Positions 8,813 through 17,130 are shown, counted from the stretch's first letter. The stretch: DNA of 64,000 nt from Actinoplanes sandaracinus (GCF_030009775.1 NZ_JASCTH010000023.1:101431-165430); one strand, 5' to 3'. The notes: generated by a model from the sequence alone, not told the origin. Translations and numbers: made by a program.

Positions 8813-9879
8813 CACCCGACTCTCCCGTACGCCGCCTGATGTTGGTCTGCTGCAGCGTCTTCGTGCTGGGCCTGATGATGCCGGCGCTGACCGAACTGGT
8901 GCTGATCGTGACGCGGATCGCCGGGCGTGGGGTGTGCGGGCCGGCGCCGGAGCGCCCGGCGGTGTGCCAGCGGGTCGCCGAGCACCCGGGGATGCAGTAC
9001 GCCGTGTTGTTCCTGGTGCTGTCGGGAACGATGTTGACCTTCGTGTTCTGGGCGGTGCGGTGGGGCCTGCGCCCGTTCCGCCGGCTGGCGCCGGTGATCG
9101 CCCACGTCGGCCCGCAGAACCTCGGGTACCGGCTCAATCCCGGCGACAGCAGCGACGAGATCGCCGTCCTGGCCCGGTCGATCGACGAGATGATGGACCG
9201 CATCGCCGTGGGGTACGAGGCGCAACGTCACTTCGCGGCCAATGCGGCACACGAGCTGCGGACGCCCCTCGCGGTGCAGCGGACGCTGATCGAGGTGAGC
9301 CTGGGCCAGGCTCTGCAACCGGGCAAGCTGGAGCTGGTGGCCGCCCAGCTGCTGGCGACCAACGAGCGCAACGAGCGCCTGATCGAGGGCCTGCTCGTGC
9401 TCAGCGAGAGCGACCGAGGGCTGGTCTCACGGACGGCGCTACGACTCGACGAGGTCGTCGCGGCGGTGTTGGACGACCATCAGGCCCGTGCGGCCGAGGC
9501 CGGCCTGACGATCACGCGACGGCTGCGGCCGAGGATCGTGCTGGGCGAGCGGGTGCTGCTGGAGCGCCTGGTCACCAACCTGGTGCAGAACGCGATCAAG
9601 TACAACCGGCCGGACGGCACGATCGATGTCGAGGTCGGCGACGAGCCGGCCATGGTGGTCACCAACACCGGCGACGACGTGCCGCCGGACGCGGTGGCGG
9701 GCCTGTTCGAGCCGTTCCGCCGGCTGTCCGGGACACGGATCGACCACAGCGGTGGCGCCGGCCTGGGGCTGGCGATCGCACGGTCGATCTCGCGGGCCCA
9801 CAACGGCGTCATCTCCGCGCGCTCATCGGGGCGCGACGGCCTGCGGGTCGAGATCAGGTTGCCGTACGCCACGAGGTGA
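8809..9879 (+). CDS. Sensor histidine kinase with short Cys-containing extracytoplasmic loop
   Basis: A 356-residue membrane kinase. Membrane segments lie at about 10-35 and 63-83. The roughly 28-residue loop between them contains two cysteines (C43, C53) and could form a disulfide-closed sensor. A HAMP domain follows, then the HisKA dimerisation helix with H148 (AAHELRTPL), then a HATPase domain with an N box (NLVQNAIKYN) and a G-rich lid (GGAGLGLAI). The ATG overlaps the stop of the response regulator. The 3' end overlaps the convergent alr-like gene by 26 bp. VanS proteins of actinomycetes also have short external loops, but the sequence alone does not identify the ligand. Confidence 0.9.
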   Translation: MTPDSPVRRLMLVCCSVFVLGLMMPALTELVLIVTRIAGRGVCGPAPERPAVCQRVAEHPGMQYAVLFLVLSGTMLTFVFWAVRWGLRPFRRLAPVIAHVGPQNLGYRLNPGDSSDEIAVLARSIDEMMDRIAVGYEAQRHFAANAAHELRTPLAVQRTLIEVSLGQALQPGKLELVAAQLLATNERNERLIEGLLVLSESDRGLVSRTALRLDEVVAAVLDDHQARAAEAGLTITRRLRPRIVLGERVLLERLVTNLVQNAIKYNRPDGTIDVEVGDEPAMVVTNTGDDVPPDAVAGLFEPFRRLSGTRIDHSGGAGLGLAIARSISRAHNGVISARSSGRDGLRVEIRLPYATR

Positions 9880-11002
9880 TCCGCACGTCCTCGCCGACGT
9901 GAACGCGTTCCACCCGGGTGCCGATGCCGGTCAGGATCTCGTGGGCGTTGGTGCCCGCCCACTGGGCCCAGTCGGCGACGGTCGGCTCGCCGTCCTGGCC
10001 GGAGCCGAAGAGCACCACCCGGTCGCCGGCGGACACCGGCAGGTTGCCGACGTCCACCACCATCTGGTCCATCGCGACGCGGCCCACGATCGGGCACCTG
10101 GTTCCGTGGACGCTGACCCGGGCCTGTCCGGAGACCCGCCGGGGCACGCCGTCGGCGAAGCCGATCGGCACCAGCGCCAGCGTGGTCTCCCGGTCGACGA
10201 TGTGGTCGGGGCCGTACGAGACACCGGTGCCGGGGCCGACCCGCTTGGTCAGGATGACCCTGGCCTCCAGCGTCATGGCCGGCCGCAGTCCGAACGACCG
10301 GCCGGGGACGGGCTCCACTCCGTACAGTGCGACGCCCGGGCGTACCAGATCGAAGTGGGTCTGCGGGATCTGCAGCAGCGCCGCGGAGTTGGCGAGATGA
10401 ATCAGCGCCGGTTCGATGCCCGCCTCGGCGGCCTGGGCGCGGGCGGTCGCGAAGACGTCCAGTTGCCGATGGAGGCCCGGGTCGCCGGGGTCCTCGGCGT
10501 GCGCCAGGTGCGACCAGACGCCGCGGACCCGGATCAGACCGGCGGTCTGGAGCTTCGCGGCGACGGTGACCAGGTGTGGCCACTCCGCGGCGGTGGCGCC
10601 GGCGCGGGAGAGCCCGGTGTCGGCCTTCAGGTGCACGGCCGCCACACGAGAGGTCCGTTCGGCCGCGGCGGCGAGCGACTCCAGGGCTTCCGCCGAGTTC
10701 ACCGAGACGTCAACGTCGTTGAGGAGCGCCGCGTCCAGGTCGTCGAGCGGTGTGTACAGCCACATCAGGATCGGCGCCGTGATGCCGGCCTCGCGCAGTT
10801 CGAGTGCCTCCCGGAGCGACGTCACACCGAGCCAGGCGGCGCCGTTCGCGACAGCGGTCCGCGCCACCTGCGGTGCTCCGTGACCGAACCCGTTGGCCTT
10901 GACCACGGCCATGAGCCCGGCGCTCCCCGCGGCGCGTGCGAGGAGCGTGGTGTTGTGCGCGATCGCGCCCAGGTCGATCAGCGCGCGGGCCAGGGTGCTC
11001 AC
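9854..11002 (-). CDS. alr: Alanine racemase family protein (PLP fold type III)
   Basis: A 382-residue protein. The GTG at 11002 overlaps the stop of the upstream ligase gene, so the pair is an operon. The PLP-binding lysine lies in VVKANGFGHG (KANAYGHG in most racemases) and the opposite catalytic tyrosine in GVSYG. Family role: PLP-dependent interconversion of L- and D-alanine (or serine) for peptidoglycan precursors. Near the C-terminus the usual G-T-x-x-Y-E reads GTNAHE, so a tyrosine that lines the substrate pocket in typical Alr is a histidine. VanT serine racemases also deviate at this position, so substrate preference should not be assumed. The 3' end overlaps the kinase gene on the other strand. 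Confidence 0.85.
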   Translation of the reverse strand: MSTLARALIDLGAIAHNTTLLARAAGSAGLMAVVKANGFGHGAPQVARTAVANGAAWLGVTSLREALELREAGITAPILMWLYTPLDDLDAALLNDVDVSVNSAEALESLAAAAERTSRVAAVHLKADTGLSRAGATAAEWPHLVTVAAKLQTAGLIRVRGVWSHLAHAEDPGDPGLHRQLDVFATARAQAAEAGIEPALIHLANSAALLQIPQTHFDLVRPGVALYGVEPVPGRSFGLRPAMTLEARVILTKRVGPGTGVSYGPDHIVDRETTLALVPIGFADGVPRRVSGQARVSVHGTRCPIVGRVAMDQMVVDVGNLPVSAGDRVVLFGSGQDGEPTVADWAQWAGTNAHEILTGIGTRVERVHVGEDVRITSWRTAT

Positions 11003-12069
11003 GCGGTCAGTGCCGGCACCCGGGATCCGGCGAGGGCGGTACTGATCAGGCGGTCCAGCAGTGCCGAGTACGACAGCCCGGCGGTCTGCCAGATCTGCGG
11101 GTACTGCGATTTCTCGGTGAACCCGGGCATGGTGTTGACCTCGTTGAGCACGGCGACCGGCTCGCCGTCGACCTCGGTGAGGAAGAAGTCGGCACGCAGC
11201 AGACCGGCGCAGCCGAGGATCTCGAAGACCCGGCGCGCGGTGTCGGCCAGCAGTTCCGCGTGCTCGGCCGGCAGTGGGGCGGGGATGACGAACTCGGCGG
11301 TGCCGGCGAAGTACTTGGCGTCGAAGTCGAAGAAGCCGGCGCCGTGGACGTTGATCTCCAGGGCCGGGCCGGTCGTCACCTCTCCGGTCGGCAGCTCGAG
11401 CACCGCGATGTCGATCTCGCGGCCGACGACCGCGGCCTCGACCAGCACCTTGCCGTCGCACTTGCGGGCTTCGATGACGGCCGCGTCGAGCTCGTCCCAG
11501 TCGTCGACGCGGGAGACCCCGACGCTGGACCCGCTGCGGGCCGGCTTGACGAAGACCGGAAGGCCCAGGCGTTCGCGGTCGGCGGCGCTCACCTCGGACT
11601 CGCCCTCCCGCAGGACGACGCCGTCGGCGACGGCGATGCCCTCGGAGGCGACGAGCCGCTTGGTGAACTCCTTGTCCATCGAGGCGGCGCTGGCCAGGAC
11701 ACCGCTGCCCACGTAGGGGATGCCGGCCAGTTCGAGCAGCGACTGGATGGTGCCGTCCTCGCCGTAGGGGCCGTGCAGGCAGGGGAACGCGACGTCCACC
11801 GACTTGAGCGCCACGAGCGCTTCGGCGATGCTCTGCATCGGCGAGATCTCCACCTGCGGCGGTACGGACGACGCGTCGTCGACGAACAGCCAGACGCCTT
11901 CCCGGGAGATGCGGATCGGCACCACCTCGTACCGGGTGGGGTCGAGCGCGCGGAACACGGAGGCGGCCGATCGGCACGAGACGTCGTGTTCTGAGCTGCG
12001 CCCCCCGAAGATCACCGCGACCCTCGTCAGGGCGCTGGCATCCGAGGAGTCACCGGGGATACTCATCAT
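10999..12069 (-). CDS. ddl: D-alanine--D-alanine (or D-Ala--D-X) ligase
   Basis: A 356-residue ATP-grasp ligase. It starts VAVIFGGRSSEHDVSC (family signature near residue 17) and contains HGPYGEDG, VKPARSGSSVGVS and the Mg-binding end NEVNTMPGFT. The omega loop reads FFDFDAKYFA with the tyrosine found in D-Ala-D-Ala and D-Ala-D-Ser ligases; D-Ala-D-Lac (VanA-type) ligases lack it, so VanA is disfavoured. It joins two D-amino acids in the cytosol for addition to the UDP-MurNAc stem. Tandem ATGs at 12069 and 12066 leave the start slightly uncertain. It is co-transcribed with the racemase. Housekeeping ddl usually sits elsewhere in actinomycetes, so this may be a second, inducible copy; that cannot be tested here. 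Confidence 0.88.
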   Translation of the reverse strand: MMSIPGDSSDASALTRVAVIFGGRSSEHDVSCRSAASVFRALDPTRYEVVPIRISREGVWLFVDDASSVPPQVEISPMQSIAEALVALKSVDVAFPCLHGPYGEDGTIQSLLELAGIPYVGSGVLASAASMDKEFTKRLVASEGIAVADGVVLREGESEVSAADRERLGLPVFVKPARSGSSVGVSRVDDWDELDAAVIEARKCDGKVLVEAAVVGREIDIAVLELPTGEVTTGPALEINVHGAGFFDFDAKYFAGTAEFVIPAPLPAEHAELLADTARRVFEILGCAGLLRADFFLTEVDGEPVAVLNEVNTMPGFTEKSQYPQIWQTAGLSYSALLDRLISTALAGSRVPALTA

Positions 12070-12156
12070 CCGGACATGATCGGGTACGACCGGTCGGCAG
12101 AGCGTCAGTCAGTCGCTTATCTCACTTTTATATCGGGCATCAGGCGGGCCCTCGTG

Positions 12157-12168
12157 TAACAAGTGTTA
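12157..12168. promoter_or_regulatory. Upstream TAACA/TGTTA dyad, candidate operator
   Basis: Perfect 5-bp arms TAACA and TGTTA separated by 2 bp. It lies 64 bp (about six helical turns) upstream of a second dyad of the same arms that overlaps the -10 of the glucanase promoter. It lies between the divergent ddl and GH16 genes. Confidence 0.4.
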
Positions 12169-12197
12169 TCCGGTGGCGGTTCCGGAACCTGGCTCCA

Positions 12198-12231
12198 TTG
12201 ACCGACGACAGTCGAACTTTTAACACTGTTA
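12198..12231 (+). promoter_or_regulatory. GH16 glucanase promoter with overlapping TAACA-C-TGTTA operator
   Basis: A -35 TTGACC (12198-12203) and a -10 TAACAC (12221-12226) are separated by exactly 17 bp. The -10 is embedded in the perfect dyad TAACACTGTTA (12221-12231). A regulator bound there would block the polymerase. The promoter lies 43 bp upstream of the start codon. Confidence 0.5.
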
Positions 12232-12268
12232 CCAAGCGTCGGTTCCCCTCTCCCCCCGGAGCATCCCC

Positions 12269-13516
12269 ATGGGCAGGTTACGCACAGTCCTGGGCGCGGC
12301 AGTCGTCGCGCTCACGCTGACCGGCACGCTCACCATCGCCTCCCGCGGCGACACGGCGGACGCCGCGATCGGCCCGGTCACCTGGTCCGACGAGTTCAAC
12401 GGCGCCGCCGGCGCCGCGGTCGACGGCTCGAGGTGGAACTTCGACGTCGGCGGCGGCGGCTTCGGCAACAGCGAGTTCCAGTACTACACGAACTCCACGA
12501 ACAACGTCCGCCTGGACGGTCAGGGGCACCTGGCGATCACGGCCCGTAAGGAGAATCCGGCCAACTACCAGTGCTGGTACGGCTCGTGCCAGTACACGTC
12601 GGGCCGGATCCTCACCTCCGGCAAGTTCACCCAGCGGTACGGCCGTTTCGAGGCCGGGATCAAGGTCCCGAAAGGCCAGGGCATCTGGCCGGCGTTCTGG
12701 ATGCTCGGCGACAACCTGGGCGGCGTCGGATGGCCGCAGTCCGGCGAGATCGACATCATGGAGAACGTCGGCAAGGAGCCGAACAAGCTGTACGGCACCG
12801 TCCACGGGCCCGGGTACTCCGGCGGCGGCGCGATCGGCGGCAGCCGCGCCCTCGGCGCGCCGCTCGGGGACGCCTTCCACGCGTACGCGGTCGACTGGTC
12901 CCCGAACCAGATCGTCTGGTACCTGGACGGCGTCGAGTACTTCCGCGTCACCCCGGCCGCGCTCGGCGGCCGGCAGTGGGTCTTCGACCACCCCTTCTAC
13001 ATGATCCTCAACGTGGCGGTCGGCGGTAACTGGCCGGGCAGTCCGGACGCGTCCACGTCGTTCCCGCAGACCATGCTGGTCGACTACGTCCGCGTCTCGG
13101 CCTGGAACGACTCCACCACGCCGCCGCCGGCCACCGGCGACGCGCTGAGGAGCGACCTCAACGGCCGCTGCATCGACATCCCCGGCGGCAACGCCGTCGA
13201 CGGCGCCCGCCTGCAGATGTACGACTGCAACGGCTCCGCCGCCCAGAAGTGGACCTTCAACAGCGACGGCACGGTCCGCGCCCTCGGCAAGTGCATGGAC
13301 CCGGCCGGTGGCGCGTTGGCCAACGGCGTCCCGGTCCAGCTGGTCGCCTGCAACGGCAACCCGGTGCAGCGGTTCACCCTGTCGGCCGCCGGCGACCTGG
13401 TCAACGTCTCCGCCGACCGGTGCGTCGACATCGCGGCGTGGAACAGCACCAACGGCGCCCAGCTTCAGCTATGGGACTGCGGCGGCACCGCCAACCAGAA
13501 GTGGTCCCGAGCCTGA
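12269..13516 (+). CDS. Secreted GH16 endo-beta-1,3-glucanase with ricin-type (CBM13) lectin domain
   Basis: A 415-residue protein. A signal peptide (about 1-33, cleaved near ADA-A) is followed by a glycoside hydrolase 16 domain (about 35-280). The catalytic signature is E160-I-D162-I-M-E165; family members use the two glutamates as nucleophile and acid/base to cleave beta-1,3(4)-glucans such as laminarin. Residues about 295-415 form a ricin-B/CBM13 trefoil with repeated C-x-D-x and Q-K-W motifs for carbohydrate binding. A Gly/Pro/Thr linker joins the two. The ATG at 12269 has GGAG about 7 nt upstream. It is followed by a strong terminator shared with the convergent LCP gene. Confidence 0.92.
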   Translation: MGRLRTVLGAAVVALTLTGTLTIASRGDTADAAIGPVTWSDEFNGAAGAAVDGSRWNFDVGGGGFGNSEFQYYTNSTNNVRLDGQGHLAITARKENPANYQCWYGSCQYTSGRILTSGKFTQRYGRFEAGIKVPKGQGIWPAFWMLGDNLGGVGWPQSGEIDIMENVGKEPNKLYGTVHGPGYSGGGAIGGSRALGAPLGDAFHAYAVDWSPNQIVWYLDGVEYFRVTPAALGGRQWVFDHPFYMILNVAVGGNWPGSPDASTSFPQTMLVDYVRVSAWNDSTTPPPATGDALRSDLNGRCIDIPGGNAVDGARLQMYDCNGSAAQKWTFNSDGTVRALGKCMDPAGGALANGVPVQLVACNGNPVQRFTLSAAGDLVNVSADRCVDIAAWNSTNGAQLQLWDCGGTANQKWSRA

Positions 13517-13524
13517 TCGCCAAC

Positions 13525-13561
13525 GGGTGCGGGGACCGGTCGACGACCGGTCCCCGCACCC
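13525..13561. terminator. Bidirectional hairpin terminator between GH16 and LCP genes
   Basis: A perfect 16-bp stem (13525-13540 with 13546-13561) and a 5-nt loop, placed between two convergent stops. There is no strong U-tract, as is common in actinomycetes. Confidence 0.8.
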
Positions 13562-13580
13562 GTTGCTCATGCCGGCGGCG

Positions 13581-14762
13581 CTAGTTGTCCATGTTCACGA
13601 TCTCGGGATGGTCGAGCAGGAACGGGGCGACCCGGTCGGTCCTGACAGCGGCGAAGAACTCATCGGCGACCTGCGAGGGAATGAACTCCTCACCGAGGTA
13701 GCCGGTGTTGTTGCTCGGGTTCTCGAACTTGCCGCCGCCGCGCAGCTTGACCGTGACCATGTCGTCGACGTTGAGGTCCTTGAGCGCCAGCGCCCACTCG
13801 ATCGGGCCGTTGCCGCCACCGGCGAAGGTCAGCGACTTACCGGCCGCGTCCAGGATCTTCGTCATCTTGCCGACGTCGGTGACGATGTCCTTGCTCATCG
13901 CCTCCTTGGCCATCGCCTTGATGAACTGCTGCTGGTGCCGCTGCCGGTCGTAGTCGGTCATCGGGGGACCGCCCTTGAACTCGTAGCGCTGCCGGACGTA
14001 GTCCAGAGCCTGCCACGGCTGGAGCCGGACCGGTTTGGTGCTCTTCTTGTAGTACGCCTGCGGGCCGGTGTACGGGTGTTCGCACTTGCTGGTGACCGGG
14101 CAGTTCGGCAGCCGCGGGCGCTGCTTGCCCTCCGGCGTCAGGTGCTCGGACTTCACGTCCATGTCGATGACCATGGAGACGCCTCCCAGGGCCTCGACGA
14201 TGTCCTTGAAGCCGCCGAAGTTGATGATCGCCGCCGCGTCGAACTCCTTGATGCCGGTGACGCCGGAGACGGCCTTCGACAGCACCTTGAAGCCGTTGGT
14301 GACGTCGATCTTGCCGTTGACCTGGCTGCCGTCCGCCATCGCGGAGTTGATTTTCGCCCGGCGCGCCCTGGTGTTCGACTTCGCGTCCGCCGGGATCTCG
14401 ACATAGAGGTCGCGGGGCATGGAGAAGAGGTACGCCGTGCTCATATCGGCCGGAATGTGCGCGATGATGATCGAGTCCGCCAGCGGCGGGGTCGAGTCCT
14501 TCCGCGGGTCGATGCCGACCAGCAGGATGGTCAGCGGGCCCTTGATGTCCTTCTTCGGCGAGGCCTGGGCGGCGCCGGTGTTGAGGAGGTCCTCGTTGGT
14601 GATGCCGCCGGTGTATTTCGCGACCAGGGCCTGACCGGTGACCAGGGTGCCGCCGCTGGCGATCATGAGCAGGCAACCACCGACGGCACTGAGCCGAGCC
14701 CACAACGGTGCTCGGCGCTTCGCAGACTTAGTCAACCCGGCTCCAACCAACGGCTCCGACAT
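13581..14762 (-). CDS. LytR-CpsA-Psr (LCP) family cell-wall ligase
   Basis: A 393-residue membrane-anchored extracytoplasmic protein. One membrane segment lies at about 25-45. The LCP domain begins around residue 78 with LLVGIDPRKD, followed by R-D and N-S residues (MPRDLYVEIP and KINSAMADG) that bind polyprenyl-pyrophosphate and Mg in the family, and a late DYVRQRYEF arginine cluster. LCP enzymes transfer glycopolymers from lipid carriers to peptidoglycan. The start is the ATG at 14762; no strong ribosome binding site is visible, so it is moderately certain. It is transcribed toward the GH16 terminator. Confidence 0.88.
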   Translation of the reverse strand: MSEPLVGAGLTKSAKRRAPLWARLSAVGGCLLMIASGGTLVTGQALVAKYTGGITNEDLLNTGAAQASPKKDIKGPLTILLVGIDPRKDSTPPLADSIIIAHIPADMSTAYLFSMPRDLYVEIPADAKSNTRARRAKINSAMADGSQVNGKIDVTNGFKVLSKAVSGVTGIKEFDAAAIINFGGFKDIVEALGGVSMVIDMDVKSEHLTPEGKQRPRLPNCPVTSKCEHPYTGPQAYYKKSTKPVRLQPWQALDYVRQRYEFKGGPPMTDYDRQRHQQQFIKAMAKEAMSKDIVTDVGKMTKILDAAGKSLTFAGGGNGPIEWALALKDLNVDDMVTVKLRGGGKFENPSNNTGYLGEEFIPSQVADEFFAAVRTDRVAPFLLDHPEIVNMDN

Positions 14763-14948
14763 CGGACACGCATGATCCCACGGCCGGTCAACATCGGGGG
14801 CAGCGGTTCGATGTCATGACTGGCCATCAATAAGGTAGCTCGCGAATCTTGGAGATGGTCGCCGCCCGCGGACCGCAGGCTACTCCCTCCGGTCACGGCC
14901 GGGCCGGGGCCGCTGGTGACCGGCGCGCACGGCATCGATCTCAGCCTA

Positions 14949-14978
14949 TTTACTTTTTCAGTTAACAGTCCTAATAAT
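14949..14978 (+). promoter_or_regulatory. Chitinase promoter, probably giving a leaderless mRNA
   Basis: TTTACT (14949-14954) and TAATAA (14972-14977) are separated by 17 bp, in an AT-rich island. The ATG at 14984 lies 7 bp after the -10, where transcription should begin, and there is no ribosome binding site in between. Confidence 0.55.
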
Positions 14979-14983
14979 TGGCC

Positions 14984-16360
14984 ATGCGTCGATCCGTGAT
15001 CCTGGCGGCCGCGGTCAGCGTGGCAGCCGCATGCTCAGTCGTCCATGTGGCCTCCACCGCGAGTGCGGCCGCGGCCTGTGCTCCCGCCTGGAGCGCGTCC
15101 GCCGTCTACGTCAAGGACAACGTCGCCTCCAAGGGCGGCGACAACTACACCGCGAAGTGGTGGACCCAAGGCGAGGATCCGGCCCTCAAGAGTGGGCAGT
15201 GGGACGTCTGGACCAACAACGGTGCCTGTGGCGGCACGACCAATCCGTCCCCGTCCGCGCCGAGCGCCTCGCCGAGCGTTTCGCCGAGTGCCGGCCCCTC
15301 CACCTCGCCGAGCACCCCGATTCCCGTCGGCGGGCTGCCCAGGCGGGCGCTCATCGGCTACCTGCACGCCAGCTTCGCCAACGGCGCCGGCTATCTGCGG
15401 ATGGCCGACGTGCCCGCCGACTGGGACATCATCAACCTGTCCTTCGGTGAGCCGACCAGCGCCACCTCCGGCGACATCCGGTTCACTCTCTGCCCCGCCG
15501 CCGAGTGCCCCGGCGTGGAGACCGAGGCCGAGTTCACCGCGGCGATCCGGGCCAAGCGCGCGGCCGGCAAGAAGGTGCTGCTCTCCATCGGCGGCGCCAA
15601 CGGCCAGGTGCAGCTCACCACCACCGCGGCGCGGGACAGGTTCGTCAGCTCGGTCAGCGCCGTCATCGACAGGTACGGCCTGGACGGCGTCGACATCGAC
15701 TTCGAGGGCCACTCACTGTCGCTGAACACCGGTGACACCGACTTCAAGAACCCGACCACCCCGGTGATCGTCAACCTGATCAGCGCGATCAGGTCGCTCA
15801 AGGCCCGGTACGGCGCCGGGTTCGTGCTGACCATGGCCCCGGAGACGTTCTTCGTCCAGCTCGGCTATCAGTACTACGGGTCGGGTCCGTGGGGCGGCCA
15901 GGATCCGCGGGCCGGTTCCTACCTGCCGGTGATCCACGCGCTGCGCAACGACATCACCGTGTTGCACGTCCAGGACTACAACTCCGGCTCGATCATGGGC
16001 CTGGACAACCAGTACCACTCGATGGGCGGCGCGGACTTCCACATCGCGATGACCGACATGCTGCTGGCCGGCTTCCCCGTCGCGGGCAACACCGCGAACG
16101 TGTTCCCGGCCCTCCGTGCGGACCAGATCGCGTTCGGCGCGCCCAGCTCGGTCAGCTCGGGCAACGGATACGTCGCACCGGCCGGTGTCCAGCAGGCGGT
16201 GACCTGCCTGGTGAAGGGCACGAACTGCGGTGGCTACACCCCGCGCGGCGGCGCTAGCTCGGACTTTCGCGGCCTGATGACCTGGTCTATCAACTGGGAC
16301 CGGTTCTACGGCTGGGAGTTCAGGAACAACCACGAGCCGTTCCTCAACGCCCTGAACTGA
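14984..16360 (+). CDS. Secreted GH18 chitinase with N-terminal chitin-binding domain
   Basis: A 458-residue exported enzyme. After the signal peptide (about 1-30) comes a CBM5/12-like domain (WSASAVYVKDNV...WWTQGEDP...GQWDVW), a Ser/Pro linker (about residues 86-116), and a GH18 TIM barrel starting at LIGYLHASF. The catalytic D-x-x-D-x-D-x-E motif is D234-G-V-D-I-D-F-E241; the glutamate is the acid that cleaves beta-1,4-GlcNAc bonds with substrate assistance. The ATG at 14984 is preferred over the in-frame TTG at 14978 because the latter overlaps the -10. It ends 8 bp before a strong terminator. With the LPMO further on it suggests chitin use. Confidence 0.92.
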   Translation: MRRSVILAAAVSVAAACSVVHVASTASAAAACAPAWSASAVYVKDNVASKGGDNYTAKWWTQGEDPALKSGQWDVWTNNGACGGTTNPSPSAPSASPSVSPSAGPSTSPSTPIPVGGLPRRALIGYLHASFANGAGYLRMADVPADWDIINLSFGEPTSATSGDIRFTLCPAAECPGVETEAEFTAAIRAKRAAGKKVLLSIGGANGQVQLTTTAARDRFVSSVSAVIDRYGLDGVDIDFEGHSLSLNTGDTDFKNPTTPVIVNLISAIRSLKARYGAGFVLTMAPETFFVQLGYQYYGSGPWGGQDPRAGSYLPVIHALRNDITVLHVQDYNSGSIMGLDNQYHSMGGADFHIAMTDMLLAGFPVAGNTANVFPALRADQIAFGAPSSVSSGNGYVAPAGVQQAVTCLVKGTNCGGYTPRGGASSDFRGLMTWSINWDRFYGWEFRNNHEPFLNALN

Positions 16361-16368
16361 GAACGGAA

Positions 16369-16404
16369 CGGGTGGGAATCCGGCCTCGGCCGGATTCCCA
16401 CCCG
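16369..16404. terminator. Hairpin terminator after chitinase
   Basis: A perfect 16-bp stem (16369-16384 with 16389-16404) and a 4-nt loop, starting 8 bp after the chitinase stop. Confidence 0.8.
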
Positions 16405-16499
16405 TCGTCTGGTGACCCATGTCTCACGATGGACCGATGAGTTCCGGTCGCCGTGCCGGTCTACCCACCGAAACCACCTGACGCGAAGGGACCACCACG

Positions 16500-17114
16500 A
16501 TGGCGAAGGTCATTTCCACACTGTTCATCTCGGCCGACGGTGTCGCTGAGATCGACCCCGCTTGGCACTTCCCGTACTTCGACGAGAACATGGGCCGCGC
16601 GGTCACCGAGGACTACGACACGGCCGACGTGCTGCTGATCGGCCGGGAGACGTACGACAGCTTCGCCGGAGCGTGGCCGGACCGGGAGGCCGCCGGCGGC
16701 GAGGACGCGCCGTTCGCCAAGCAGCTCGGAGACATCCGCAAGGTGGTCGCCTCCCGCCAGTCGCTGGAGTTCTCCTGGCGCAATTCCGAATTGATCGACG
16801 GCGAGCTCGTCGACGCCGTCCGCGCGCTCAAGGCCGACGCCGGCGTCAAGGGCATCCTCATCCCCGGCTCGATCTCGGTGGTGCAGCAGTTGCTCGCCGC
16901 CGGCCTGGTCGACGAGCTGCGCCTGCTCGTGCACCCGGTGGCCGCCCGCAAGGGGCGGAGGCTCTTCGACGAGGGCGACGCGCCCTACCACCTGAAGGTG
17001 ACGACGACGGAGGCGTTCCCGACCGGCGTGATCCGGGTCGTCTACGCGCCCGCCGAGGCGCCCGCCCCGGCCGGTTACGACGAGGCCGTCGAGCACATCG
17101 CCGACGGCGACTGA
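16500..17114 (+). CDS. Dihydrofolate reductase / RibD C-terminal-like reductase
   Basis: A 204-residue cytosolic protein. It begins KVISTLFISADGVAEID, the first strand of the RibD_C/DHFR-like fold. It continues with YDTADVLLIGRETYDSFAGAWP, a K-x-V-A-S-R-Q strand, and GILIPGSISVVQQLLAAGLVDELRLLVHPV, which is the NADPH-binding G-S-x-x-x-x-x-L-L pattern of the family. The C-terminus ends in an unremarkable 25-residue tail. Members act as NADPH-dependent reductases on pterin-like substrates, but the actual substrate of this soil-actinomycete subfamily is unknown. A GAAGGG stretch lies 10 nt upstream of the ATG. It is monocistronic, flanked by terminators. Confidence 0.8.
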   Translation: MAKVISTLFISADGVAEIDPAWHFPYFDENMGRAVTEDYDTADVLLIGRETYDSFAGAWPDREAAGGEDAPFAKQLGDIRKVVASRQSLEFSWRNSELIDGELVDAVRALKADAGVKGILIPGSISVVQQLLAAGLVDELRLLVHPVAARKGRRLFDEGDAPYHLKVTTTEAFPTGVIRVVYAPAEAPAPAGYDEAVEHIADGD

Positions 17115-17130
17115 GCCGGAGACGGCGATG

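Noticed and set aside
10999..12069. VanA-type D-Ala-D-Lac ligase
   Set aside because: The omega loop has AKY with tyrosine as in D-Ala-D-Ala and D-Ala-D-Ser ligases, and no vanH or vanX gene is nearby.
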